From Belnapia moabensis DSM 16746 (GTDB lineage: Bacteria; Pseudomonadota; Alphaproteobacteria; Acetobacterales; Acetobacteraceae): 64,000 nucleotides of DNA. The notes beneath the pieces are model-generated. The model was not told where the DNA came from and searched no databases. It saw only the letters and a list, made by a program, of their open reading frames with translations. Made by a program: the position numbers and the translations under genes. Shown here in pieces: positions 17,532 through 26,758 of the stretch. Position 1 is the stretch's first letter, and each line of letters begins with the position of its first letter. Location of the stretch: positions 33,181 through 97,180 of the forward strand of contig NZ_JQKB01000019.1 in assembly GCF_000745835.1 (NCBI RefSeq), written 5' to 3'.

Positions 17532-18869
17532 TCACATCATCCCTGGCTTTTGGATGCGGGAGCCGTCGATCAGACGCTCGTAGCGGAACGGCGCCGGATC
17601 CACGGCGGGGGTGCGGCCCAGGATGAGGTCGGCGGCGAGTTGGCCCGCGCCGGGGCCGATGCCGAAGCCATGGCCGCTATAGCCGGTCGAGAGGAACAGG
17701 CCCGGGAGCGCGCCCACCGGGGCGATCACCGGCACCGCATCCGGCGTGGAGTCGATCCAGCCGCCCCAGATCTGCCCCATCTTCACACCCGCAAGGGCGG
17801 GGTAGGAAGCGGCGAGCTGCTTCAGCGCAGGCTCCGCCACACCGACCTTCGGCACAGGGTCGAGGGTTCGCATATCCTCCGCCTCGAAGATCGTCGGACG
17901 ATCCATGCGCCAGCGTCCGAGGGCGGCCTGCGGACCGCGGAAGAAGGACTCGCCTATGCCGAATTTCACCATCTTCCGCCGCGCCACGAGGGTCGGCCAG
18001 AATTTACGGGCGTAGCGCATGCCCTGCGGCGTGATCTCGATCTGGCCGCGGTTATTGGCGGCGACGATGTAGCTGCCGTCCTCACGCCTGCCGATGGTGA
18101 TGTCAGGAGTGTAAAGGCCGCCCGGCGTGATCTCAGGCGCTGGCTCGGTGAGGAAGACGGTGGAGCGGATGCTCGATTGCGGCAGGTCGAGCCCATGACG
18201 CCGCAGCAGCATGGAGGACCAGGCACCACCCGCCAGCAGTACCTGCGGTGCGCGCAGTCGGCCATGCTCTGTGATGATGCCCGCAATGCGGCCGCCCTTG
18301 ATGTCCAGACCGCGCACGGCGCAGCGCTGGTGAACGCTGGCGCCGAGCCTTCGCGCTGCGGTGGCGATGGCGGGTGCGGCCTTGCGCGGCTCGGCCCGTC
18401 CATCGCGCGGCGAATGGATACCGCCGATCCAGCCGCCGCCGGGGCCCGGGACCATCTTCGCCACCTCTTTGGCGGAGAGGAGGCGGCTATGGAACTGGTA
18501 GCCGCGCGCCATCTCCACCCATTGGCGCCAGGTCTCCAACTCGCTCTCGCTGCGTGTTGCATAGATGAGGCCGGCGCGGTGGAAGCCGACATCGATGCCG
18601 GCCTCGCGCGGCAGGCTGTCCCACAACTCCATGCTGCGCAGCATGACCGGGATTTCACGCTCGTCCCGGTTCTGCACGCGGCACCAGCCCCAATTGCGGC
18701 TGGACTGTTCGCCGGCGATGACACCCTTCTCCAGTAAGGCGACGCGCTGTCCCGCCTGCGCCAGGAAATAGGCGGCCGTCGCCCCGGCAATGCCGCCGCC
18801 GATGATGGCGACATCCACCTCGGCGGGAAGGCTTGGATCACTGGGAACGGGATCGACGGGTGGCGACAT
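17532..18869 (-). CDS. FAD-binding oxidoreductase (DadA / glycine oxidase-like)
   Basis: 445 residues. The Rossmann motif VDVAIIGGGIAGATAAYFLAQAGQ is near residue 22, followed by the ALLEKGVIAGEQSSRNWGWCRVQ segment of DadA-type enzymes. SPRDGRAEPRKAAPAIATAAR and the C-terminal STGYSGHGFGIGPGAGQLAADLI complete the FAD site. Enzymes of this group oxidise D-amino acids, glycine, sarcosine or opines. ATG 18869 is preferred over the longer frame from 18965, whose first 32 residues are unrelated. The C-terminal TGA is 2 bp before the remnant of a second FAD oxidoreductase, so tandem FAD genes once stood here. Confident on family, not on substrate. Confidence 0.87.
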   Translation of the reverse strand: MSPPVDPVPSDPSLPAEVDVAIIGGGIAGATAAYFLAQAGQRVALLEKGVIAGEQSSRNWGWCRVQNRDEREIPVMLRSMELWDSLPREAGIDVGFHRAGLIYATRSESELETWRQWVEMARGYQFHSRLLSAKEVAKMVPGPGGGWIGGIHSPRDGRAEPRKAAPAIATAARRLGASVHQRCAVRGLDIKGGRIAGIITEHGRLRAPQVLLAGGAWSSMLLRRHGLDLPQSSIRSTVFLTEPAPEITPGGLYTPDITIGRREDGSYIVAANNRGQIEITPQGMRYARKFWPTLVARRKMVKFGIGESFFRGPQAALGRWRMDRPTIFEAEDMRTLDPVPKVGVAEPALKQLAASYPALAGVKMGQIWGGWIDSTPDAVPVIAPVGALPGLFLSTGYSGHGFGIGPGAGQLAADLILGRTPAVDPAPFRYERLIDGSRIQKPGMM

Positions 18870-19230
18870 GGGCGGGGTTCCGGGATGAACGTGAAGGATC
18901 AATGACCGAGCAGGCCCGGCAGGCCACCGATATGCCACACGCTTGAGCGGCTCCGGAACGTCCAAACACCTCCCAGCTCGGCACCCCGTGCGAGGAAGAA
19001 GCCATGGTCTTCTGGATTATGAAGGTGCCGAACAGCCACCTTCGACGAGTTCCCAGAACGCGCCAGTGTGCCGCATCCTTGCCCCGCCAGATAATGGCCG
19101 GAACTGTCGGTCGCAAGTTACCGGACGGCACGCCCTCATCAGCGACGCCAGAAAGGAGCCGACGTCCAGGCGCTGAAGGACACCAGTGTGCCGGATGAAC
19201 TCACATCTTACCCGAACACACGCCTTTCGC
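18870..19230. other. Intergenic, 361 bp, unexplained
   Basis: No frame looks like a gene on either strand. GC content is lower than in flanking genes. A 14-bp imperfect direct repeat (CCAGTGTGCCG[C/G]AT) occurs at 19063-19076 and 19183-19196. The region must contain the promoter of the FAD oxidoreductase operon (minus strand, near 18870-18950) and the end of the suf transcript. I find no terminator hairpin. Confidence 0.4.
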
Positions 19231-19602
19231 TCAAACGTGGAAGCTTTCCCCGCAACCACATCGCCCCTTCTCGTTCGGATTGGTGAAGGTGAAGCCGGCG
19301 GACATTGCCTTCTGCTCGTAGTCCATGGTGGTGCCGATGAGGAAGAGGCTCGCCTTACGGTCCACCAGCACAGTCACCTCCTTATCGGTGACACGTTCAT
19401 CCGTCGGCTCGGGCGCATCAACCCAGGACAGGTCGTAGGACAAGCCGGAACAACCCTTGGTCTTCACCCCAATGCGGAGCAGGCGCCCGGCCTCGCCGGC
19501 GGCGTAGAGGGCGCGCAGCCTCTCGGCGGCGGCGTCGGTCAGCTGCATCAACGGTGGCAGCGCGCGGCGCGTGCGCGGCGGGCTTTGGGTGGTCGTGCTC
19601 AT
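19231..19602 (-). CDS. sufA: Iron-sulfur cluster assembly A-type carrier
   Basis: 123 residues. A-type carrier (HesB/IscA/SufA) with the three conserved cysteines in TKGCSGLSYDL and GRCGCGESF. It receives Fe-S clusters from the SufBCD scaffold and passes them to target proteins. Last gene of the suf operon, 11 bp after sufT. The N-terminal 15 residues are polar and variable (TTTQSPPRTRR); ATG 19602 is the first sensible start. Naming follows its place in the suf cluster; an ErpA/IscA label would describe the same family. Confidence 0.93.
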   Translation of the reverse strand: MSTTTQSPPRTRRALPPLMQLTDAAAERLRALYAAGEAGRLLRIGVKTKGCSGLSYDLSWVDAPEPTDERVTDKEVTVLVDRKASLFLIGTTMDYEQKAMSAGFTFTNPNEKGRCGCGESFHV

Positions 19603-19613
19603 GGCGGCCTCCC

Positions 19614-19982
19614 TCAAAACATGTTCATGGCAAGGCGGGCGTCTTCGCTCATCCGGCCCTGGTCCCAGGGCGGATCCCAGACGACCTCGACCTTTACGTC
19701 GGTGACGCCGGGCACCATGCGGATGCTCTCCTCCACCTGGCTCGGCAGTTCCTGCGCCGAAGGGCAGGACGGCGTGGTCAGCGTCATCTCGACCTTCACC
19801 CGTCCGTCATCCTCGATCTCGACGGCGTAGATCAGGCCAAGCTCATAGATGTCGACGGGAATCTCCGGATCGAAGACCGTCTTCAGCATGCCGATAACGG
19901 CATCCTCGCTCACCTTGGACGCCGGCGGAATCTCGCCCTCAGGTGTCCAGGCGCCATGCGTTGTGGTGGCTTCCTCACTCAC
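19614..19982 (-). CDS. sufT: SUF system MIP18-family protein SufT
   Basis: 122 residues. DUF59/MIP18 domain with the expected DPEIPVDIYELGLIY, MTLTTPSCPSAQELPSQVEE and DVKVEVVWDPPWDQGRMSEDAR; the DPE and the TTPSCP cysteine are the family marks. SufT proteins help mature Fe-S proteins under high demand. I chose a GTG start at 19982 that overlaps the end of sufU by 8 bp; the longer frame from 20006 adds only basic residues read from the antisense of sufU coding. Part of the eight-gene suf operon. Confidence 0.9.
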   Translation of the reverse strand: MSEEATTTHGAWTPEGEIPPASKVSEDAVIGMLKTVFDPEIPVDIYELGLIYAVEIEDDGRVKVEMTLTTPSCPSAQELPSQVEESIRMVPGVTDVKVEVVWDPPWDQGRMSEDARLAMNMF

Positions 19983-20442
19983 TCGTCGCCTCCTTGCCGC
20001 TGCCATCGAGGGCGGCGTTCAGCGTATGCCAGGCGAGCGTCGCGCATTTCACCCGGCTCGGGAATTCATGCACGCCCGAAAGGGGCTGCAGCCGCTCCAT
20101 CTCCTCCTCCAGCGAGGCGCCGCAATCAGGGCAGGCGCCGGTCATGGCGAGGTTGCGGAAGCGGTCGCCCAGTATATGGGCCTCGGCCGGGGACTTTCCC
20201 TTGACGGTTTCGGTCATCAGGGATGCGCTGGCCATGGAGATGGCGCAGCCGCGCCCTTGAAAGGCCACGTCCTCGATGGCGCCGTCCGGCCGGAGCTTCA
20301 GGAACAACTCCATCCTGTCGCCACACATCGGGTTGTCGCCGCGGGCGGTGCGGTCGGCATCCTCCAGGCGGCGGAAGTTCCGGGGCTTCCGCCCATGGTC
20401 GAGGATGACCTCCTGGTAGAGGTCGCGGAGGTCGTCGAACAT
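19975..20442 (-). CDS. sufU: SUF system NifU-like scaffold/sulfurtransferase SufU
   Basis: 155 residues. NifU_N/IscU-like with the three ligand cysteines: GDNPMCGDRMELF, ACPDCGASLE, and SRVKCATLAWHTL. The insertion between the second and third cysteine and the absence of the IscU LPPVK motif are typical of SufU, which in Gram-positives accepts sulfur from SufS in a Zn-dependent way. It starts at ATG 20442 with a 1-bp stop/start overlap (TGATG) with sufS. SufU together with SufS and no SufE is a known alphaproteobacterial arrangement. Confidence 0.92.
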   Translation of the reverse strand: MFDDLRDLYQEVILDHGRKPRNFRRLEDADRTARGDNPMCGDRMELFLKLRPDGAIEDVAFQGRGCAISMASASLMTETVKGKSPAEAHILGDRFRNLAMTGACPDCGASLEEEMERLQPLSGVHEFPSRVKCATLAWHTLNAALDGSGKEATSE

Positions 20443-21689
20443 CAGGAGAAGAACTCCCTGGCTTTCGTCAAAGCCTCGGCGAGGTAATCGATCTCGCCGA
20501 GCGTAGTGTAGAGCCCGAAGGAGGCGCGGCAGGTGCCGCCCTCAAGGCCGAAGCGCGCATGCAGCGGCTCGGCGCAATGCCGCCCGGCGCGCACCGCGAT
20601 TCCGGCCCGGTCGAGCAGCGTCGCCAGGTCATGCGGGTGGGCATTGTCGAGCGCGAAGGAGAAGACTCCACCGCGATCCTGGGCGCGGCCGAGCAGTGTC
20701 AGCCCCGCGACATCGGAAAGGCGCCGCATAGCGTGGTCGACGAGGGTATGCTCATGCGCCTCGAGTGCCGGCATGCCGATGGCCGAGACGTAGTCGATGG
20801 CCGCATGCAGCCCGACCGCTTCGACGATGGGCGGCGTGCCGGCCTCGAATTTCGCCGGCGGCTCCGCCCAGGTGCTGCCCTCGAGCGTCACGCTCGCGAT
20901 CATGTCGCCGCCACCGAGGAAGGGCGGCATGCGCTCCTGGTGCTCGAGCCGCGCCCAGAGCACGCCGATGCCGGTCGGCCCGTAGAGCTTGTGCCCGGTG
21001 AAGGCGTAGAAATCTGCGCCCAATGCCTGCATGTCGACACGGCGGTGCACGGCGGCCTGGCTGCCGTCGAGCAGGACCTTGGCGCCCCTGGCATGCGCCA
21101 TGGCGACGATGCGCTCGGCCGGGGTCACCGTCCCCAGCACGTTAGACATATGGGTGACGGCGACGAGGCCTACCTTGCCGTCCGCGAGCTTAGCCTCGAA
21201 ATCCTCGAGATCGAGCTCCCCGGCATCGGTCACGCGGCAGATGCGCAGCTCGATGCCCCGGTTGTCGTCCCGCAGCATGTGCCAGGGGACGAGGTTGGCG
21301 TGGTGCTCCATCTCCGAGACCAGCACCGCCTGCCCGGGCTGCATCACGCCGCGGCCCCAGCTATGGGCGACGAGGTTGATCGCCGCCGTGCTGTTGGTGG
21401 TGAAGATCACCTCGCGCGGGTCGGCCGCGTTGATGAAGCGGGCGACGGCGGCGCGCGCCGCCTCGTAATCCGCTGTGGCGGCCTCGCTCAGTCGGTAGGC
21501 GCCGCGATGCACATTGGCATAGCGCTCCTCCATGCTGCGGACCATCGCCTGGATCACCTGGCGTGGCTTCTGCGCCGAAGCGCCGCTGTCGAGGAAGACA
21601 AGCGGCCTGCCGCGGTGCTGCTGCGCCAGGACGGGGAAGTCGGCGCGGATGCGCTCGACATCGAAGCCCGGCTGGACCGGCGCGTTCAT
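20442..21689 (-). CDS. sufS: Cysteine desulfurase SufS
   Basis: 415 residues. Group-II cysteine desulfurase: FLDSGASAQKPRQVIQAM at the N-terminus, PLP region SEMEHHANLVPWHML, Schiff-base lysine in FYAFTGHKLYGPTGIGVLW, and the sulfur-accepting cysteine in the loop EGGTCRASFGLYTT. It takes sulfur from cysteine and gives it to SufU. ATG 21689 is preferred over 21707. It overlaps the sufD stop by 4 bp (ATGA). The family call is firm. Confidence 0.95.
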   Translation of the reverse strand: MNAPVQPGFDVERIRADFPVLAQQHRGRPLVFLDSGASAQKPRQVIQAMVRSMEERYANVHRGAYRLSEAATADYEAARAAVARFINAADPREVIFTTNSTAAINLVAHSWGRGVMQPGQAVLVSEMEHHANLVPWHMLRDDNRGIELRICRVTDAGELDLEDFEAKLADGKVGLVAVTHMSNVLGTVTPAERIVAMAHARGAKVLLDGSQAAVHRRVDMQALGADFYAFTGHKLYGPTGIGVLWARLEHQERMPPFLGGGDMIASVTLEGSTWAEPPAKFEAGTPPIVEAVGLHAAIDYVSAIGMPALEAHEHTLVDHAMRRLSDVAGLTLLGRAQDRGGVFSFALDNAHPHDLATLLDRAGIAVRAGRHCAEPLHARFGLEGGTCRASFGLYTTLGEIDYLAEALTKAREFFS

Positions 21690-22978
21690 GCGGCCTCCTT
21701 CTCCCACCAGCCGGCGACGGCGCTTTCCAGCGCGGCGCGGGCGGTCTCATCGGTGACGCCTTCGATCGCTTCCTGCAGGAAGGCCTCGACCAGGATGCTG
21801 CGCGCCTTGTCCTCGGGGATGCCGCGGGCCCGCAGGTAGAAAAGCTGGTCGGCATCCAACGCGCCAACGGTGGCGCCATGGCTGCACTTCACGTCGTCGG
21901 CATAGATCTCAAGCTGCGGCTTGCTGTCGATCTCAGCATCCGGGCTCAGCAGCAGCGCCTGGTTCATCTGGTAGCCGTCGGTCCGCTGCGCAACCTGATG
22001 GACATGGATCTTGCCCTGGAAGACGCCGCGCGACTTGCCGGACAGCACCGTCTTGTAGGTCTGCCGGCTGGCGCAATCGGGCGCGGCATGGTCGAGCACC
22101 GTGGTGGTGTCGGCATGCTGGCCGTCGCGCAGCAGCTGGGCGCCGTTCATGTGGCAGGCGGACTTCGGCCCGGCGAGCACGGCGTGAATTTCGTTCCGCA
22201 CCAGCCGCGCGCCGGCGTTCAGGGTGAAATTGTCATAGGTCGCGCCGGACTCGATCCGCGCATAGACGGTGCCGAGCTGGAAGCCCTTCACCCCCTCGCG
22301 CTGGATGCGGGCATGGGTCAGCACGGCGCCCTCCGCCAGCTCGATCTCGAAGACCGGGTTGTGCAGATAACGCGTGTCCTCCGGCCCGCTTGCCTCCTCG
22401 ATGAGGGTAAGGCTGGCGCCGGCTTCGAGCCGGATCAGGTGGCGCGGATGGAAGGCGGAGGGCCGCTCGCTGCGGCTGGTAAGCGAGCGCAGCTCCAGCA
22501 CGCCACCGGCGACGCCGGCCGGCACCGTCACCAGCAGTCCGTCCTCGAAAAGCATGGTGTTGAGCGCGACCAGCGGCTCCTCCGCCGGACGGGCCAGGGC
22601 GCCGAGGCGCCCCTCGAGCCGCGGCAGCTGCTCCGCCAGGCTGCCGATGGCGAAGCCGGCGTCATCAAGCTGCGACAGCTCCGCGCGGAAACGGCCATCG
22701 ACGAAGACGGCCCGACGCTCGCCGCGCGGCGCCGGCAGCGCCACGTCGTCGCCGAGGATGGTCAGCGCCTCATCGAAGGCGGCGTCGGAGACGGGACGGA
22801 GGTCAGTGTATTTCCAGGCCTCGACCCGGCGGGTCGGGAAGCCGGCCGTGCGGAACTGCGCGGCGGCCGCCTCGCGCAGCGCCTGCACCCAGTCCAGCCG
22901 CTGCCCCGGCAGCCGCGCCCGCAGCCCCTCGAAGCGGTGGAGGAAGCCCTCGGCGCCACTGTGCACGACGGTGTTCAT
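21686..22978 (-). CDS. sufD: Fe-S cluster assembly protein SufD
   Basis: 430 residues. SufD member of the SufBCD scaffold: RRVEAWKYTDLRPV near 50, then the beta-helix core (NDG-type repeats), LSGKSRGVFQGKIHVHQVAQ, QMNQALLLSPDAEIDSKPQL, EIYADDVKCSHGATVGALD, LFYLRARGIPEDKARSILVE. The histidine in CSHGATVG is the conserved one. It pairs with SufB and SufC in the cytoplasm to build clusters. Start ATG 22978 overlaps sufC's stop by 4 bp. Confidence 0.95.
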   Translation of the reverse strand: MNTVVHSGAEGFLHRFEGLRARLPGQRLDWVQALREAAAAQFRTAGFPTRRVEAWKYTDLRPVSDAAFDEALTILGDDVALPAPRGERRAVFVDGRFRAELSQLDDAGFAIGSLAEQLPRLEGRLGALARPAEEPLVALNTMLFEDGLLVTVPAGVAGGVLELRSLTSRSERPSAFHPRHLIRLEAGASLTLIEEASGPEDTRYLHNPVFEIELAEGAVLTHARIQREGVKGFQLGTVYARIESGATYDNFTLNAGARLVRNEIHAVLAGPKSACHMNGAQLLRDGQHADTTTVLDHAAPDCASRQTYKTVLSGKSRGVFQGKIHVHQVAQRTDGYQMNQALLLSPDAEIDSKPQLEIYADDVKCSHGATVGALDADQLFYLRARGIPEDKARSILVEAFLQEAIEGVTDETARAALESAVAGWWEKEAA

Positions 22979-23721
22979 GCTGCGGCCTGCACCGAGGCAT
23001 AGCCCGAGGCCTCGAGCTGCTTCGCCAGCTCCGGCCCGCCGGTCTGCACGATGCGTCCCTGCATCAGGACATGCACCTTGTCGGGCACGATGTAGTCGAG
23101 CAGGCGCTGGTAGTGGGTGATAACGAGGGCGGAGAAGTCGGGCGCCCGCAGCGCGTTCACGCCATCAGCCACGATTTTCAGCGCGTCGATGTCGAGGCCG
23201 CTGTCGGTCTCGTCGAGGATGGCGAGCGAGGGCCGGAGGAGGGCCATCTGCAGCACCTCGTTTCGCTTTTTCTCGCCGCCGGAGAAGCCGACATTGACGC
23301 CGCGCTTCAGCATGTCCTCCGACATCTGCAGCTCCTTCAACCGGGCGCGTGCCAGCTTCAGGAACTGCATCGCATCCAGCTCCGACTCGCCCTTGCCACG
23401 GCGGATGGCGTTGAGCGCGGTACGGAGGAAATTGGCATTGCCGACGCCGGGCAGTTCCACGGGATACTGGAAGGCGAGGAAGACGCCCGCCGCCGCCCGC
23501 TCCTCCGGCTCCATGCCGAGCAGGTCGACGCCGTTCAGCGTCGCGCTGCCGCCCGTCACCTCATAGCCCTCGCGCCCGGCGAGGACATAGGAGAGGGTCG
23601 ACTTGCCCGAGCCGTTCGGGCCCATGATGGCGTGCACCTCGCCGGCGGGCACTTCCAGGTCGATCCCCTTGAGGATCGGCTTGCCCTCGACCTCGGCGGT
23701 CAGTCCTTCGATACGCAGCAT
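22975..23721 (-). CDS. sufC: Fe-S cluster assembly ATPase SufC
   Basis: 248 residues. ABC-type ATPase: Walker A GPNGSGKSTLS near 34, ABC signature GFSGGEKKRNEVLQ near 150, Walker B SLAILDETDSGLD, and the histidine switch ITHYQRLLDYI. The sequence LAGREGYEVTGGSATLNGVDLL is characteristic of SufC. Drives the SufBCD scaffold. It begins at ATG 23721, directly after the sufB stop at 23722 (no intergenic base). Confidence 0.96.
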   Translation of the reverse strand: MLRIEGLTAEVEGKPILKGIDLEVPAGEVHAIMGPNGSGKSTLSYVLAGREGYEVTGGSATLNGVDLLGMEPEERAAAGVFLAFQYPVELPGVGNANFLRTALNAIRRGKGESELDAMQFLKLARARLKELQMSEDMLKRGVNVGFSGGEKKRNEVLQMALLRPSLAILDETDSGLDIDALKIVADGVNALRAPDFSALVITHYQRLLDYIVPDKVHVLMQGRIVQTGGPELAKQLEASGYASVQAAA

Positions 23722-25221
<1,500 letters not shown>

Positions 25222-25230
25222 ATCGGGTTC

Positions 25231-25692
25231 CTACTCGGCGACGAGCTGAGTGAAGGTGGTCGCGGGGGCGCAGCGTGTGGGGCCGGCCAGATCGGCGAGG
25301 GTGATGTCGGACAACGCCCGGCGGATAGCGTCGTTGACCGGATCCCAGCGGCCGCGCACGGCGCAGATGCCCTGCGCCTCGCACTGCCCCTGCCCGCCAT
25401 CGACGCAGGCGGTAAGGGCGATCGGGCCGTCGATGGCGACGATCACCTCGGATAGCGGCACCGCGGCGAGCGGCCGGGCCAGCCGGTACCCGCCACGGGC
25501 GCCGCGCAGCCCTTCCACCAACCCGGCCTGGCTCAATATCTTGAGCACCTTGGCGACGGTCGGCTCGGCGATGCCGGTGGCCAGGGCAAGGCCCGGCGCG
25601 GTCTGCACCCGGCCTTCCGGCAGGGCGCCGTCGCGCGCGAGCCGGGCCATGACGACCACGGCATAATCGGTTAGTTTCGATAGCCTCAACAC
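25231..25692 (-). CDS. Rrf2-family SUF operon regulator (IscR-like)
   Basis: 153 residues. Winged-helix Rrf2 domain: LRLSKLTDYAVVVMARLARD, then recognition helix ATGIAEPTVAKVLKILSQAG and wing GLRGARGGYRLARP. Three cysteines (TACVDGGQGQCEAQGICAVRG, around residues 99-115) match the Fe-S ligands of IscR/SufR-type sensors, so it should report cluster status and control the operon. The start is GTG at 25692 with GAGGGA about 9 bases upstream. The palindrome in its promoter (see the entry at 25713) is the likely binding site, giving autoregulation. It is the first gene of the suf transcript. Confidence 0.93.
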   Translation of the reverse strand: MLRLSKLTDYAVVVMARLARDGALPEGRVQTAPGLALATGIAEPTVAKVLKILSQAGLVEGLRGARGGYRLARPLAAVPLSEVIVAIDGPIALTACVDGGQGQCEAQGICAVRGRWDPVNDAIRRALSDITLADLAGPTRCAPATTFTQLVAE

Positions 25693-25712
25693 GGCGCATC
25701 CCTCATGCGACT

Positions 25713-25741
25713 TAAATAGGACCTAGTGGGTCCTCTTTGAA
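25713..25741 (-). promoter_or_regulatory. suf promoter with operator in the spacer
   Basis: Read on the minus strand, TTCAAA (-35 like) and TATTTA (-10 like) are separated by exactly 17 bases. That spacer contains the perfect inverted repeat AGGACC-CACTA-GGTCCT (plus-strand 25718-25734), whose last base overlaps the -10. The site is 21 bp upstream of the regulator's GTG start. A dimeric Rrf2 repressor bound there would block RNA polymerase. Base pattern and spacing are seen directly; the binding protein is inferred from its adjacency. Confidence 0.7.
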
Positions 25742-25805
25742 GCCCCCCTCTCGCCCAAAACCGCCGGCCGTGCCTAGGCTACAGCCCGCCACGGGGGAGC
25801 CATCG

Positions 25806-26696
25806 ATGCCGACCATCACCACCGATGACGGGGTTGAGTTGCACTACGAGGAGGCCGGCAGCGGCACGCCGCTGGTCTTCGTCCACGAATTCGCCGGCGA
25901 TGCGCGGAGCTGGGAGCCACAGATGCGCTTCTTCGCCCGCCGCTACCGCTGCATCGCCTTCAACGCCCGCGGCTACCCGCCCTCCGCCGTACCGCATGAC
26001 CCGGCCGCCTATTCCCAGGACCGCGCCACGGACGACATCGCCCAGGTCGTGGAGCGGCTCGGCCTCGCCCCGGCCCATGTCGTCGGCCTCTCGATGGGCG
26101 CCTTCGCCACCCTGCATCTCGGCCTGCGCTACCCGCATCTCGCCCGCAGCCTGACCGCCGCCGGCGTCGGCTACGGCGCCGCCCCCGGCAAGCGCGACCA
26201 GTTCCGCACCGAGGTGGACGCCACCGCCGACCGCATCGCCGGGGAGGGCATGTGGAAGATGGCGCGGACCTATGGCCGCGGGCCGACCCGCCTCGTTTTC
26301 GAGGAGAAGGACCCGCGCGGCTACGCCGAGTTCATGTCGCAGCTCGCCGAGCACGATACCGACGGCGCGGTGCTGACCATGCGCGGCGTCCAGCGCGAGC
26401 GCCCCAGCCTCTTCGATCTGGAGGCCGAATTCCGGCGAATGAAGCTTCCCACCCTCATCGTCTGCGGCGACGAGGACGACCCGACGCTGGAGCCTGGCCT
26501 CTTCCTCAAACGCGCCATATCGACCAGCGCCCTCATGGTGATGCCCCGCTGCGGCCATACCATGAACATCGAGGACCCGGACGCCTTCAACCGCGGCGTG
26601 CTCGACTTCATCACCTGGGTCGATGCCGGCCGCTGGTGGGAGCGCAACCCGGCAACGCTGGCCGGCGGGATCATTGCGGGAACGGCGAAGGACTAG
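25806..26696 (+). CDS. Alpha/beta hydrolase
   Basis: 296 residues. Alpha/beta hydrolase fold with oxyanion segment FVHEFAGDARSWEPQ, the nucleophile elbow GLSMGAFATLHLGL (Ser near 98), acid in VCGDEDDPT, and catalytic His in PRCGHTMNIEDP. ATG 25806 is chosen, as the upstream frame to 25737 is not protein-like and overlaps the divergent suf promoter. The gene is divergent from suf and 62 bp before a P450 gene in the same direction. Likely an esterase or C-C hydrolase in a catabolic route; substrate unknown. Confidence 0.88.
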   Translation: MPTITTDDGVELHYEEAGSGTPLVFVHEFAGDARSWEPQMRFFARRYRCIAFNARGYPPSAVPHDPAAYSQDRATDDIAQVVERLGLAPAHVVGLSMGAFATLHLGLRYPHLARSLTAAGVGYGAAPGKRDQFRTEVDATADRIAGEGMWKMARTYGRGPTRLVFEEKDPRGYAEFMSQLAEHDTDGAVLTMRGVQRERPSLFDLEAEFRRMKLPTLIVCGDEDDPTLEPGLFLKRAISTSALMVMPRCGHTMNIEDPDAFNRGVLDFITWVDAGRWWERNPATLAGGIIAGTAKD

Positions 26697-26758
26697 TTTT
26701 CCCTCGCCGGCCCGGCCTCATGCGCTAGGCTTCCCGGAAAACCCAGGGAGGCTAAGCC

